Part shown: in pieces, positions 52,746 to 62,817 of the stretch
Numbering within the stretch: the stretch's first letter is position 1
Layout: each line of letters begins with the position of its first letter
Assembly: GCA_012934845.2 (NCBI GenBank)
Contig: WNNJ02003771.1
Coordinates: 1 to 64,000, forward strand
Direction of reading: 5' to 3'
Source: Pomphorhynchus laevis
Taxonomy: Eukaryota; Acanthocephala; Palaeacanthocephala; Echinorhynchida; Pomphorhynchidae
DNA: 64,000 nt
Notes under the pieces: model-generated
What the model was told of the DNA's origin: nothing
What the model saw: the letters and a program-made list of their open reading frames with translations, nothing else
The model's database searches: none
Program-made: the position numbers and the translations under genes

Positions 52746-52755
52746 ATTATTATTA
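52693..52755 (+). ncRNA. Family D 3' terminal stem-loop and (ATT)n tail
   Basis: GACTTGTAA, GCGTAC-AGCTT-GTACGC (6-bp stem at 52702-52718), ATTTGCCACATTAAATAAATT, then (ATT)n. Other tails have GCGTGC-GCTG-GCACGC (58732-58747) and, on the minus strand, GCGTGC-AGCTG-GCACGC (61520-61504). The A-T pair is replaced by G-C on both sides, a compensatory change. A 3' stem-loop before a short repeat is the signal some L2/CR1-type RTs recognise; recognition here is inferred. Confidence 0.75.
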
Positions 52756-52900
52756 AAAACAACTTGACCTTGTTTGCTTGACAGGTGGAGAAAATTTCCG
52801 ATAAAAAATTACAAATCAATATATTTACAATTATTGCTTACTGTAAAGAATTATCTCTCAATAACGCAAACTACATACCGCTGTAAGCTAAGGATTTCTA
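52756..52900. other. Unassigned
   Basis: This lies between the family D tail and a family G tail fragment. Confidence 0.3.
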
Positions 52901-53100
52901 GCATTTGCATAAATGTTGACCTCCAATCCTTATTCTGATACAACGTCTGCTAGTTATTAGTCAATTCATAAAAATGACTTTTATTTTAAATTTCAATTGT
53001 TTTTTTAATTGATATAAATTATAAAAAATCTTGTAACAATTATTTATTTTATTATTTAATTATTAAATTTTGATTTAGTATTATTATGTTTTGTTTATTT
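52901..53100 (+). repeat. Family G 3' tail, third copy (truncated)
   Basis: GACCTCCAATCCTTATTCTG, ATACAACGTCTGCTAGTTATTA, TCATAAAAATGACTTTTATT and the AT-rich end match 29020-29250 and the complement of 21460-21640. The hammerhead-box part is lost. Confidence 0.6.
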
Positions 53101-53199
53101 TTATTATTATATGTCGACTTCTAAGGGAGCTGAAGCTCGTAAGGAAGCATCACATCGAATAAAAAAAACGAAAAAAACATCAAGAGTTCACGAGGTCAA

Positions 53200-54608
53200 G
53201 CTTTGACGTTCTTTGAATTGCACAGCAGACGAGTTGTTGATCACACCAGGTGATAATCCATTTCATCGTTTACAGACGCGATCCATCACTGTCGTGCAAT
53301 TTGTTCGATGCTTTGAGCGATGCTTCAAACATAGCTCGTGTCCACGTAACATTGAGGATTCACGAAGACAGAACAGCTGCTTACACGGATGGTTAGGCAC
53401 GCGCAGCGACATCCACACTAGTGTAAGATCTGCAATCAACAGATCGCATTCAATAGATCTTATACCCAACGTCTCTAGTTTAACTGGATAATGAATGGAG
53501 CGAGTTGCCGGAACTAAGTGCGTGGCGATTCTCAAAATGTTGACGAATTCACTCAATTCTGATTTCAGTTGAGGGTGTGTCGTGAGATGCATAGAGCATA
53601 TGTGATTTTAAGAGACTATAATATACAATGCGTTAAGCCTTTGGCTCAAGTCGTCCAACGTTTCGATGAAGAAATCCTAAAATTCTACGGCATTTTGCAA
53701 TAATCGCAGAAGAATGAAGACGAGATTTTAAATTGGAGGAGATAACAACACCTAGATCAGTAAAGTGATTTACTGATTCGATAATTGTTGAGCTGAATTG
53801 CTAAGAAGAAGGTAATCAGGATTGACCAATTCTCATATATCTACATTTACTAACATTGATTACTAAGCCGTGTGATGAACACCAACTACTAACTTTATCC
53901 AAATCTGATTGTAGTAGGGGAGAGCTAGAACAACCACGAAATAAAGGGCGCCACAATTTCATGTCATCGGTGTAGAACACCGATGACATGAAATTGTGGA
54001 ACACTTGTAGAACACCTTGAGTGAGATAAAACCATTCAGAAAGAGACTTACCAACTCGCACAGCAAAGAAACGTCTACTCAAGAATTCACGTATCCAGAG
54101 ACAAATGTGCTTTGCGAATCCGTAATTTCCAAGTTTCCACAGTAAAATTGGATTAACGATCCGATCAAAAGCTTTGGACAAATCAATAAAGACGACATCA
54201 ACCGGCACCCCCTGTTCGACAAAACCGGCCCAGCTTTCCCGTGCTAATGTTAGATTAGTTAAAAATAATATAACATTAGCCCATGCTGTTTATTAGACAA
54301 AATCTAAACCCATGCTGTTTATTAGACAAAATATTGAATTTGTCCAAATGAGAAGATATATACCTCAGGATCAGTTTCTCCATCACCTTGCAAGCAATAC
54401 ACGTCAAACTTATTGGCCAATAATTTTGAGGATTTACTTTATCCCCCTTTTTGAAAACTGGAATGACTAATGCTCTCTTCCACATATCTGGGATTATGCC
54501 AGTTCTCGAGAACCAGTAGTAAATATCAAAAAGCGGAAGATGTATATTCGATGCAACTTTGCGTAATAATATACTAGGAATACCATCAGGACCTGAACTA
54601 TTTTTCAA
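53200..54608 (-). pseudogene. CR1-like LINE (family C copy 2): RT
   Basis: Minus strand: SSGPDGIPSILLRKVASNIH, PVFKKGDKVNPQNYWPISLT, KQHGFRF (54608-54290); VDVVFIDLSKAFDRIVNPIL (54205); GVLQVFHN then SSVFYTDDMKLWRP (54020-53945); DKVSSWCSSHGLVINVSKCR; then in another frame LGIRSIECDLLIADLTLVWM, SMLRGHELCLKHRSKHRTNC (53480-53290), the CR1 C-terminus. The PQGSVLGP...YINDL stretch is missing; a perfect palindrome sits at exactly that point (53951-53999). 5' truncated at 54608. Dead. Confidence 0.82.
53951..53999. repeat. Perfect 23-bp palindrome inside LINE palm region
   Basis: CCACAATTTCATGTCATCGG-TGT (53951-53973), spacer AGA, exact inverse at 53977-53999. The left arm is genuine LINE sequence (codes YTDDMKLW on the minus strand). 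The right arm is its inverted copy and replaces the palm segment that should stand there. Confidence 0.92.
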
Positions 54609-55075
54609 CTGACGTAATTATAATTAAATACGTAGGCTCAGTTAGCTGATTTGATTGATTTAAGAAAATTTCGACACTATTCTCATGTTTTACCGCATAT
54701 GTTTTAAATACGGTTTACCTTTGAACACGTAAAATTCACATGATCACTGCATTATTCATAGACTGCAATCACATGTTATTTTTTATACGCGCACATTTTT
54801 TCGCCAGAAGAAACTAAAAAACTAACAATCAAACGCTTATGTTCGTCTGTCTTCTCTTGATTTACCCTGCTTTATAATATCTACAGGTTTCATAAAATTC
54901 AGTGTCATCGATATACTTGCTGATACTTATGTTGATCACATTACTGATCAGAATGTTTTGAGTTAAATGTGTTTTTTTATATACCGTAATGTGTAATTTT
55001 GATAAATTACTTTAAATAATAATTATTATCTGTTATGGACCTGATTTAAGAAAATTTCGACACTATTCTCTTGTT
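54609..55075. other. No gene recognised; a 26-bp direct repeat
   Basis: TTAAGAAAATTTCGACACTA followed by TTCTC occurs at about 54659 and 55046. CTCAGTTAGCTGATTTG at 54631 is shared with 21430 and 29640. No coding sequence was recognised. Confidence 0.4.
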
Positions 55076-55079
55076 TTTG

Positions 55080-56040
55080 TTCGATTTGCCGGCGTTTATA
55101 ACATAGTCAGGCGCATCATGTATCCTGTATGCGAATGATTTAGCCATCATTCCGTCCTATCCCAATAATATCAAGTTCAGTTTGAATCATCTTGAAACCT
55201 TTTGCGGGAGGAATGGCCTAGTTGTAAATACGGATAAGACTAAGATGATGAAATTCCGCGCAGGCGTCGCATGTCTCGTCGTGATTATTTTATATATAAG
55301 CCAGCACCATTAGAGTTTGTAACTCGATTTATTTCTCTTTGTTTCACGTTGACTTTACGATGAAACTTTGTAAATCATATCGCTAATATTCCTTGTGCTA
55401 TAGTTCGCGCTTCCGCATCCCTCATCCTCTTGACTCGCGTCAGTTTTGACACAAGTATCAAGTTTTTCCACATAATATTAGCTTCTAAGATAAGTTATGG
55501 TATTGCTGCCTTTTGGAGAGCATTGACCATTGCTAATTTGCGATGCATCTACAAAATAAAATTGACCTTTATTAAAAAGTATTTCGGGTTTTCGAAAAAA
55601 CTTCGTCCTCTACACTATCAGTCATTACGAGACAATCATCGCGGTCATATGAATTATATAAAGCATTTGGTCTTGATAATACGCCCAACTGTGTCCGTCA
55701 TAGTGAAATTTGGGAACAAAAATGTAGAAGCGTGGATTTACAACATTTATCAACCTCTGCATACTTGCACTCTCATCTATGTAATGCTACCGTGCATCCT
55801 AAAAAACCTTTGTCATGCGATATTCTTTACGTTGTGATTATGGAAAATTCGTGCGTGAATTGGATTGTTTGCCACCGTCGAGAAGCTAGCTGTGTGTGTA
55901 GATTTTGCAAAGTCTGCCTTAAACTGTTACACGCACACGATTGTTAAATACTGCAACACATGACTTTCTGCGAATTGAACGCTTTGGACACTTATTCATT
56001 GACACTTCACCGTGCTTCTTTGCCGTCTATTTTATTATAA
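55080..56040 (+). pseudogene. Family F LINE: RT palm end to C-terminus
   Basis: Plus strand: SCILYANDLAIIPSY at 55115-55160, where YADD has become YAND; HLETFCGRNGLVVNTDKTKM and MKFRAG (55190-55265); YKPAPLEFVTRFISLCF, the thumb block parallel to Y.G..LE.V..F.YLG; then SFDTSIKFFHIILASKISYG and KKLRPLHYQSLRDN. A C-terminal Cys/His stretch (CVCRFCKVCLKLLHAHDC, 55885-55945) could be a knuckle remnant. This thumb pattern differs from families A-E. Clade unassigned. 5' truncated with frameshifts. Confidence 0.6.
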
Positions 56041-56084
56041 TCGTAATCGCTCATGGCGACTAATGGATTTAATCAATAAATAAA

Positions 56085-57605
56085 CCCCGATTGTTATTAC
56101 AGGTCATAGTTTAAAGGCTGTTTTAACCACTCACAAAAAAAGCGTTAATACAAAAAATATCATTCATTATATATCAGGACTATGGGTACTGCAGCAACCA
56201 CAACTCGTTCTCATTGCGAATACAGCTCTTTATATTAGATTTAAATTCATTGATTGTATGCACCGCAACAACATCAACTGGAAGACGATTCCAAACATTC
56301 ACCGCTCGATGGACAGTCGAAAATGACGAGGATATTTTCCGTGTTAATGTACCACCAATACTTTCGAGTGCCCTCTACGTCCATCCCGTTCATTGAGTTC
56401 AACTCTATATACTGGAAAATTTTCATCTTCATTAGTTAGTCAATACATAGCTAGAAGGTCGAAAATAAGGAACCTTTCACACACTGTCGGCATATTCAAA
56501 CTTTTTAATCGTATTTAATATGGAAGATATCGTACCTAAGGACATAATTTCGTAATGTCAAATTATGAGCTCTAATTGATCAAGTTATGTACGCTACACT
56601 AAAAGACTGCTGGCGACATATTCTAATATCGGTCTTATAAGAGAATTATATAAACGCACAACACAAACGGGAGATAAATCTTTGAAGCAATTTTTTACAA
56701 AATAGGTTATTCTTGCTGCGTTTCAAATCCTATCACTATTAGCACGTGTTTTCAGATTGTTTTGAACAATTATACCAAGATCCTGAATGGACTGTGTGGT
56801 AACAACAAACTCGTTGCCAATAAAATATTCTTGACTCACATTGTTATGACCTAATCGCATATGTGCACACTTTTTAATATTAAATACGATTCCAGTATTC
56901 AAAAACCATCGATAAACAATGTTTAAGATAATAGAGAGCACATATGATTTTTTAGAATTTTATTTGAAAGATAATTATTATTTCATGGTCGTGATATATC
57001 ATTAAATTAGTAGTTATAGAATGACCCTTGCGAAAGCCGTGCTGAGTATTGGAAAGTATATTTTCAGCTTCAAGGTGTGCAATTAAGTGCTTAAGGAGAA
57101 TCCGTTCAAATATGCGACAACACATATGTAAGGCTTATCGGCCTATATTTTTTAGGATCTGTGCGATCCTTCTTTTTGAATACTGGAGTAATTATCGAGC
57201 CTTTCCAGTCATCAGGTACCTGTCCCAGTGTGACGGAGGCTAATAATATGTTGTGGAGAGGAATGTACATGATATCAGCAATATGACGTAGAAATATGGT
57301 CGGTGAATTATCAGCGCCAGAGCATGCCGATTTTTAAAAACATTAGTTTATGAAGAATTGATAGAGCACTTAGCGAACTAGGATAATACCTAGACTATGA
57401 TACAATTACCAACCAGGTCATTCGATGGTCTTGATGACGCCTTTGAAAGGGTAGAAAATTCTCGTGCGAATTCGTTTGCTATTGTTCGCTCATTACACAA
57501 GGACAGACCGTCACTATTTCTGATTAAGAAAGTTTTTTGAAAACTATTTTGACGTTTATTAATGTAATTAATAAATTCTCGTGGATTTATTAATCCACAA
57601 ACCAT
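56085..57605 (-). pseudogene. CR1-like LINE (family C copy 4), internally deleted
   Basis: Minus strand. Pre-RT: NPREFINYINKRQNSFQKTF and LSLCNERTIANEFAREFSTL (57590-57450). Fingers: GADNSPTIFLRHIADIMYIP, WKGSIITPVFKKKDRTDPKK, YRPISLTYV (57330-57130). HGFRKGHSITTNL at about 57030. The palm with AFD, PQG and YADD is absent: the frame jumps to LNIVYRWFLNTGIVFNIKKC, AHMRLGHNNVSQEYFIGNEF (56930-56830) and continues to the C-terminus, with several stops shared with copy 5 (49429-50110). The 3' tail (56085-56170) differs from copy 5. Confidence 0.78.
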
Positions 57606-57960
57606 ACAGGACAGTGGTTAGTTTTCCTAAAACAATATGTAGGAGAGAATCTAGTTAGAATGGCACAAAGCGTGTTCCTGAAATATATCCAGTTGAATAA
57701 AATTATGTTCTTATATTAAATAAATTTATCTTATTGCAAAGCAAACTTCCGTAAAAAATACTGAATAAGTTGCTCCTTTTCATAGGAGCGAGCAACTTTA
57801 TGATAACCAGATTCTCCATTTTGAGAGCTGGGGAAGATCCTCCTTTGTTTTGCAGTCAAAAGACGAAACTTTACTAACCTGCTTGCTTGAAATTAACGAT
57901 TTGTCATGAAAATCGCTAGAGCTTTGATGCTCCGATACTTGTTCGCACGTACACATTTTT
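57606..57960. other. No gene recognised
   Basis: AT-rich spacer between two CR1-like copies. Nothing was identified. Confidence 0.35.
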
Positions 57961-57969
57961 TTAAAAACG

Positions 57970-59165
57970 AAACTGTTCTCAAAAAATGTTTAAGATATTT
58001 TTAAAGTTACTTCGATCCTTGTCGGTTTTAATCAATTTACATACCTTTACATCATCGGCAAAAGCTACAACACGACAATCCTCAAGTAAATCTAGTAGCT
58101 GATTTATAAAGATGCTAAACAAACAAAGACCTAGGAGTGATACTTGTGGTACTCCTGAGGTAATAGGACGAGAAGACGATATACATTGACCTGCACGAAT
58201 AGCAAAGGATCTATCTTTAAGAAATTCTTGAATCCAGCTTATAATAAAGCGATTAACTTTATATGACTCAAGGGTGGAAATAAGCATTTTGTGGGGCACC
58301 CTATCAAAATTCCGACTAAAATCGAGAAATATTACGTCAATACAGTACCCGTTAGCAACAAGTTAAACCCGTTCTTCACTTGGATGTAATAAGTTTGTAA
58401 GACATGAACGCCGAGGGCGAAATCCATGCTGTGCTTTGTTGATAATTCTCATCGAATTCAAATGATCATATATGCATCTGTTAAGTATACGATCAAGCAC
58501 TTTGCATACAACACTAGGTAGACTTATTGACCTATAGTACGGTCTCCGATCTGTAGGTCTTATTGACCTACAACTACGGTCTCCGATCCTTCCTCGTCGC
58601 CGCCTCACTCGCCTGGAATCAACTCCCTCTCGACGTCCGCCGCGCCCCTTCCTTTATCACATTCAAACACCTCCTCCGTTCACACCTTCTCGACACCTGA
58701 TTCACAGTCTTGTTTTGCTGTGGTCATGTAAGCGTGCGCTGGCACGCATTTGCCACGTTAAAATAAATCATTTTTTGTAGTGATTTGGATCATCTATTTT
58801 ACTATTTTTATAAATTGGTACTTCGAGATGCGCAAGCTCAGCTTAAATATGGAAGCTAATGGCTCCGCCAGAACAAGAGCAAGTAACTTAAGAAGTTGGG
58901 TGTGGATATCATATAGGCCTGTTGTTGATGATCTATATAACCTAGTCAATTTAACAAAAACCTCCTGTGCTGTTATAATTAAGAATGGAGAATCAATTCC
59001 TACCTGTTGTGATGCTGTATCCCCACATACGCTAGAGAACGCATATGCCGTTAGCTTAAAAGCCAATGCAAACACTTCTGCAATGATGTATGACGATGTC
59101 AAGCGAGTGTTACCGTTTCTTAAAGATGAAATAGATTGTATTAGAGCTCTGGATTCCTTCACATA
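57970..59165 (-). pseudogene. CR1-like LINE (family C copy 6): RT, interrupted by nested tail
   Basis: Minus strand. First part (59162-58790): SSTTGLYDIHTQLLKLLALV and LAEPLASIFKLSLRISKYQ, the CR1 fingers start. It is interrupted at about 58780-58567 by a family D tail in plus orientation, then resumes: DRRPYYRSISLPSVVCKVLD, KAQHGFRPRRSCLTNLLHPS (58555-58365), FLDFSRNFDRVPHKML (58340-58290), SGVPQVSLLGLCLFSIFINQ (PQGS changed to PQVS), VVAFADDVKVCKL (58075-58035, DD intact). It ends near 57970, short of the thumb. Confidence 0.8.
58567..58775 (+). mobile_element. Family D LINE 3' fragment nested in CR1 RT
   Basis: CTACAACTACGGTCTCCGAT, CCTTCCTCGTCGCCGCCTCA, then TGGTCATGTAA, GCGTGC-GCTG-GCACGC (58732-58747), ATTTGCCACGTTAAAATAAATC. 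It is a very short 5'-truncated insertion into family C copy 6 and therefore younger than it. A partial duplicate, CTTATTGACCTA...CGGTCTCCGATC, lies just outside its left edge (58526-58552), perhaps from the integration event. Confidence 0.75.
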
Positions 59166-59515
59166 AGCCCAAAACTTTTTTGGTTCTGTATCACTTTATA
59201 AAGCTATTTGATCCTCAAAACTTCGCATTTTTGTAATCTTAAGGCGATTGACGAAATAACGAAACATTGTATGAAGCTTTTTAAAAATTTTATTAAGACG
59301 GCTTAGTTCAAATAATCGATTCCTATGTTTGAGAGCATATCGCAATTCAGTGTCAAACCAAGGAGGGTATTTAGCTTTACTTTTTGGTATTCTACGTAGT
59401 GGTCCAAATCTATCCGCAAGAGCTACTAAATTTGATTTAATAACATACCACCGTACCTCAAAGTCTTCATCAGCACAGTTGAATGATGTTCCTTATGTCG
59501 CCCTCGTAATGCGTC
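59166..59515 (-). pseudogene. CR1-like LINE copy 6: endonuclease-RT linker
   Basis: Minus strand, in a shifted frame: region reading LRYGGMLLNQI-like and RILKSKAKYPPWFDTELRY-like sequence around 59450-59330. PPWFD(T/S)EL is the linker box that precedes the CR1 RT. It continues the element between the endonuclease (59520-60241) and the fingers (59162). Confidence 0.5.
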
Positions 59516-59519
59516 TGCA

Positions 59520-60241
59520 TCAATTTGTTGCCAATATCTTTTCGACACTCAGATTTCCCACTTTTGAGATCATATAGCTAGGAAAATATTTGAATAAGAT
59601 CATGTAATGATCGCTCAATCCAATGGAACTCTGATAGCTCATATTACCCACACTTGGAAAGAATTTGGAAAATACGAGATCTAGACAAGATTCCTGGTTT
59701 TGCTTAAATTTGGTGGGCGACTTTACATATTGCTCTAACATGCGATCATTTGTAAGAAAATTCCACAAGTCTACATCCGACTTTGAAGAACCACTATTCA
59801 AAACATAATTCCCGATGTGACCAGCTGAGGGTTTATTAAAATAGTCAACTAATAGATATTCTTCAAGCTCGGAACAGCAACTGATTAGTTTAATGAATTC
59901 ATGATCCAATACGGATGATTGTGCCGACCTGTGCCATACGGCAATACATAGGGGACCTCCTAAGTATGATAAACTCACACTTGTCCAGTTCATTTTTAAA
60001 TTTACGAGCGGAAATAATATTTAAGAATGTATCCACCCTTTCGAGAATCTCTATCAGCTCTCAACAAATTATAGCCCATAATATCAATCGAACCATCAAA
60101 TATATCACTATGCAGCCATGCTTCAGTGAGAGTCAGGATCGCTAGTTTATTTGATATGACCCATGCCTTAAGTTCATCAAATTTTGGTAAAATACTCCTT
60201 AAATTAGTATAGGCGATACTAATACCAGAAGCAGAAGACAA
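59520..60241 (-). pseudogene. CR1-like LINE copy 6: AP-like endonuclease
   Basis: Minus strand: SIAYTNLRSILPKFDELKAW, VISNKLAILTLTEAWLHSDI (60225-60125; catalytic Glu in TEAWL), DIMGYNLLRADRDSRKGGYI. After a frameshift near 60000: SLSYLGGPLCIAVWHRSAQS, LLVDYFNKPSAGH (GDFN changed to VDYFN), DLVFSKFF (59690), IGLSDHYMIL (SDH box, 59620). This is the usual CR1 endonuclease order. A single frameshift and the altered GDFN box inactivate it. Confidence 0.82.
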
Positions 60242-60428
60242 TTGAGTAGTAATGTTGGATGTGATATCAATGCGCGCTAGATTTCCTAATTTTAAAAAAT
60301 ATTCCCTTTAAGAACTTTCCAAACTTAACATCGCACGAATGGTCTCCGACAAACTACTTGGAATTTTTTATTATTAGATCAGTCTCTCCATTCGATCTTC
60401 TAAATACTAGATTAACACGAAACAATAA

Positions 60429-60689
60429 TTATTCCTCAATCGAAAGATCTCTAAAAATTTTTGTCGTCATACCTATCAAGCGATAACCTCTAGCTAAAAC
60501 TGCTCTTGTGTTTTCTGCAGAATCAAATATTACTTTAAGTAATCGTTGCTTATCTTTTGCTTTTGACAACACAAGATAAGCTGTTGACATCGAAACTAAG
60601 CGCAATATCCTCCTCACTATGCACGAATATATCCGAAAAGCTTTACGAATAAAAACTACGCCATCCACACGGGTCTGAACACTGTCCAC
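60429..60689 (-). pseudogene. CR1-like LINE copy 6: ORF1 end
   Basis: An 86-codon open frame: TRVDGVVFIRKAFR, CIVRRILRLVSMSTAYLVLS, KAKDKQRLLKVIFDSAENTR, AVLARGYRLIGMTTKIFRDL. It lies directly upstream of the endonuclease on the same strand. The basic, helical end resembles the C-terminal part of CR1-type ORF1 proteins, and FRDLSIEE sits immediately before the stop. No zinc finger is visible. The upstream part (beyond 60690) is lost. Confidence 0.5.
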
Positions 60690-60699
60690 AAAAGATTCA

Positions 60700-61300
60700 T
60701 TTATGTTCTCAAAAATAACAATTATTTCTGTTTATAGCACGATTCCTAGTATTGATAATTTCAACAAATGTCTTATCTGCTATATCCTTGGATCTCATTT
60801 TTTTTATTTTCAACGGCCACATCATTGCATACTCTAGGATCGTATCTTGTCTGAAGTGTTCGGCTTAAATGCTGCTTCAATGCATTCTTTAGTCAAACAT
60901 GAGTAGAAATCAATATATTGTTGTTAGGACTGTGTTCCTAACATCCAGGTGAAGGTTATTTATTAGTAATACTCTCGGGTGTATCTTTGTCCTTTTTTGC
61001 CAGTACAGTGACATCAGTTATGTTATTTCTTAGTTGATATGCTGACCGTGAATGTCTATGTCCTGTGTCCAAATGTGAGTTGAGGTTGAAACATCTATTA
61101 CGTAAGGTTCCATTTTGGAATAAGATTATAACGACATCGGCGTAGTCATTTTGCTCTGGCGCATGCTAGGTTCATTGTCAATAATTTGTTCTTGAAACCT
61201 ATGTATCGTTAAGTTAAAATGCACATTGTCTTTTGCTGATGTCAATGAACTACAAAAACGATCTACGCAGTACAAAAACCATAGATGAATTTTCTTATAC
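60700..61300. other. No gene recognised
   Basis: No coding frame or shared repeat could be supported. Confidence 0.35.
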
Positions 61301-61479
61301 TTAGTGTATCCAACATATTTATGTGGAACAGCTACTGTAGTTCATACATTGCACTCATCACCATCACATCCTACTTGTCTTGATGTGAATTCAGGAATGC
61401 CAGTTTCCTTACGTCTATCCAAGTTCATATGCTTATGTTATTATCATAAAAAATATTTATTATTTTATATTTATTTAAT

Positions 61480-61560
61480 AATAATTTATTTAACGTAGCA
61501 AATGCGTGCCAGCTGCACGCTTTATTTGGCCCTGCTTCCGTTTAGTCGACGAAAATGAGT
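61480..61560 (-). repeat. Family D-like 3' tail, minus orientation
   Basis: Minus strand: GGCCAAATAAA, GCGTGC-AGCTG-GCACGC (61520-61504), ATTTGCTACGTTAAATAAATT, then (ATT/AAT)n to about 61440. The hairpin and following block match the other family D tails, but the upstream sequence does not continue into recognisable coding sequence. Confidence 0.65.
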
Positions 61561-61699
61561 CAAAACATGATAACAGTTAGTTTCTCCTGAAAACCTTATA
61601 TCTTTATTTTAAAATATTCTTATATCATATATCAATCTTTAAATAAAATATTAAAACTATTCATTTTATTTTATTAAATCTCTTATAAATTTACAGGAA

Positions 61700-61890
61700 C
61701 AAAGAAAATGAGTAAGGTTTTATTCCTAAAAATACGATATTAAAAATGTTTGGGTTGCTTCTGCTATCACCTGCGGAGATTACAAAAGTTTTTAGAATAA
61801 CTTTCGTAATTCCTGAAGATGATAATAGGAGCCATCGAAATGAGTTAAGTATTTTAGGAATAAAACCTTTTTACTCACTCATTTTATTCG
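61700..61890. repeat. Foldback repeat with hammerhead-like arm
   Basis: GAGTAAGGTTTTATTCCTAA...TA at 61710 is the inverse of TATTTTAGGAATAAAACC...TTACTC at 61849-61878. The plus-strand inner arm (61812-61843) carries CTGAAGA, extra T, GAT...ATC, GAAATGAG, a shortened version of the CUGAAGA motif with a weak stem II. Same design as 14385, 32885 and 38703. Confidence 0.55.
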
Positions 61891-61967
61891 TTGCTGTAAA
61901 TTTATAAATGGAAATAAATATTATATTTTTAGTAATCATATAAGCCCGACGCAAAAGAATGACGAAT

Positions 61968-62044
61968 GCCGTTTTGTCATCACTATTACTCATCAGTGCC
62001 AGTTCCCTCCCACTGCTGGATGCAGAGGAGGACTGGCAGACGGC
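61968..62044 (-). ncRNA. Type III hammerhead-like motif (copy 2)
   Basis: Minus strand, 77 nt: GCCGT (stem III), C (cleavage position), TGCCAGT (stem I), a nested hairpin (CCTCC, CTGC-ATCCA-GCAG, GGAGG), ACTGGCA (stem I, 7/7), CTGATGA, GTAAT-AGTG-ATGAC (stem II, 4/5), AAA, ACGGC (stem III, 5/5). Topology and pairing are excellent. The one core departure is G12, here A (AAA instead of GAA), which is kept in the 24198 copy. Probably inactive in this copy. Confidence 0.7.
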
Positions 62045-62163
62045 AATCAACGAATGAATCAAGTGCATGATGTACTAGAAAATCTCTAGTAACATCATCT
62101 AGAGTGATGAATTAGCACTACAATAGCTTCACCAAATTGGATCATTAGCACAAGCACTGGCAA

Positions 62164-62201
62164 ATGCCAGCGCAAGGTATCTTAATACCTTGCGCTGGCA
62201 T
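62164..62201. repeat. Perfect 17-bp palindrome, 4-nt spacer
   Basis: ATGCCAGCGCAAGGTAT and its exact inverse, spacer CTTA. The left arm is the normal end of the hammerhead repeat (as at about 24450). The right arm has no counterpart there, so it was added by inverted copying. Confidence 0.92.
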
Positions 62202-62261
62202 ACTTTTTAGCATTTTACTGATTATGTCAAACAATCCAGTTAGTATCATACAATTACAGAT

Positions 62262-62480
62262 ATTGACCAATGATACGTTCGATGTGCTCTTAAATTGTTC
62301 AGGGTGTTTAAACATCGAAAGGAATAATAAAATAAGAAATAGCTGTTCACAAACTTTAAAATATTGCTATAGTCTTTTTCATGTGTGATGTTTTATTATT
62401 ATATTTGTTTTATATTATTTCTCTCAATGTTTAAATGCCCTGAACAATTTAAGAGCACATCGAACGTATCCTGAACAATT
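62262..62480. repeat. Inverted repeat, about 35-bp arms, 125-bp loop
   Basis: ATACGTTCGATGTGCTCTTA followed by AATTGTTCAGGG (62271-62305) is repeated inverted at 62437-62470 with one or two differences; TTTAAACAT and ATGTTTAAA extend the pairing. The loop is AT-rich and non-coding. A small MITE-like or foldback element is possible. Confidence 0.7.
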
Positions 62481-62484
62481 ACAG

Positions 62485-62815
62485 ATTTACGCATATTTAT
62501 TGCATATTTTTTCTTTATGAGAGATGTTAAGTGAATATAAAATATTTTAATAAGGAATTCGATAAAATTGTCACAAATTGCCACAACTACATACAAATTC
62601 ATTTAGACTCGTGAAAACTATAACTTGGAACACAATTTAGAAAAATCAACACATTTTTTATTAAAGAGGAAAAAATTAAAAAAGTTAATTGTCCAGTCTG
62701 AATGCAATCAATCCAGATCAATATACGGCGATCTTACAACGATCTATACGACGATCTTACTACGATATATACAACGTTTTAAGATCATATAAGAGATAAT
62801 CAATCAAACTAAACA
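62485..62815. other. Probable 5' flank of family D ORF1; otherwise blank
   Basis: ACGATCTTAC and ACGATCTATAC alternate several times at 62725-62775. No coding frame is seen before 62820. Confidence 0.35.
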
Positions 62816-62817
62816 AT

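Larger units (their letters stand above)
61940..62205 (-). repeat. Hammerhead-bearing repeat, copy of the 24160 family
   Basis: This matches 24160-24480: GACGCAAAAGAATGACGAA, GATGCAGAGGAGGACTGGCAGACGGC-type block, ATGATGTACTAGAAAAT and CTCTAGTAACATCAT hairpin, and GGCAAATGCCAGCGCAAGGTAT. It ends in a perfect inverted copy of its last 17 bp (62164-62201). Non-coding. Confidence 0.65.

Noticed and set aside
53213-53491. 92-codon plus-strand frame
   Set aside because: It is antisense to the CR1 C-terminal coding sequence of family C copy 2.
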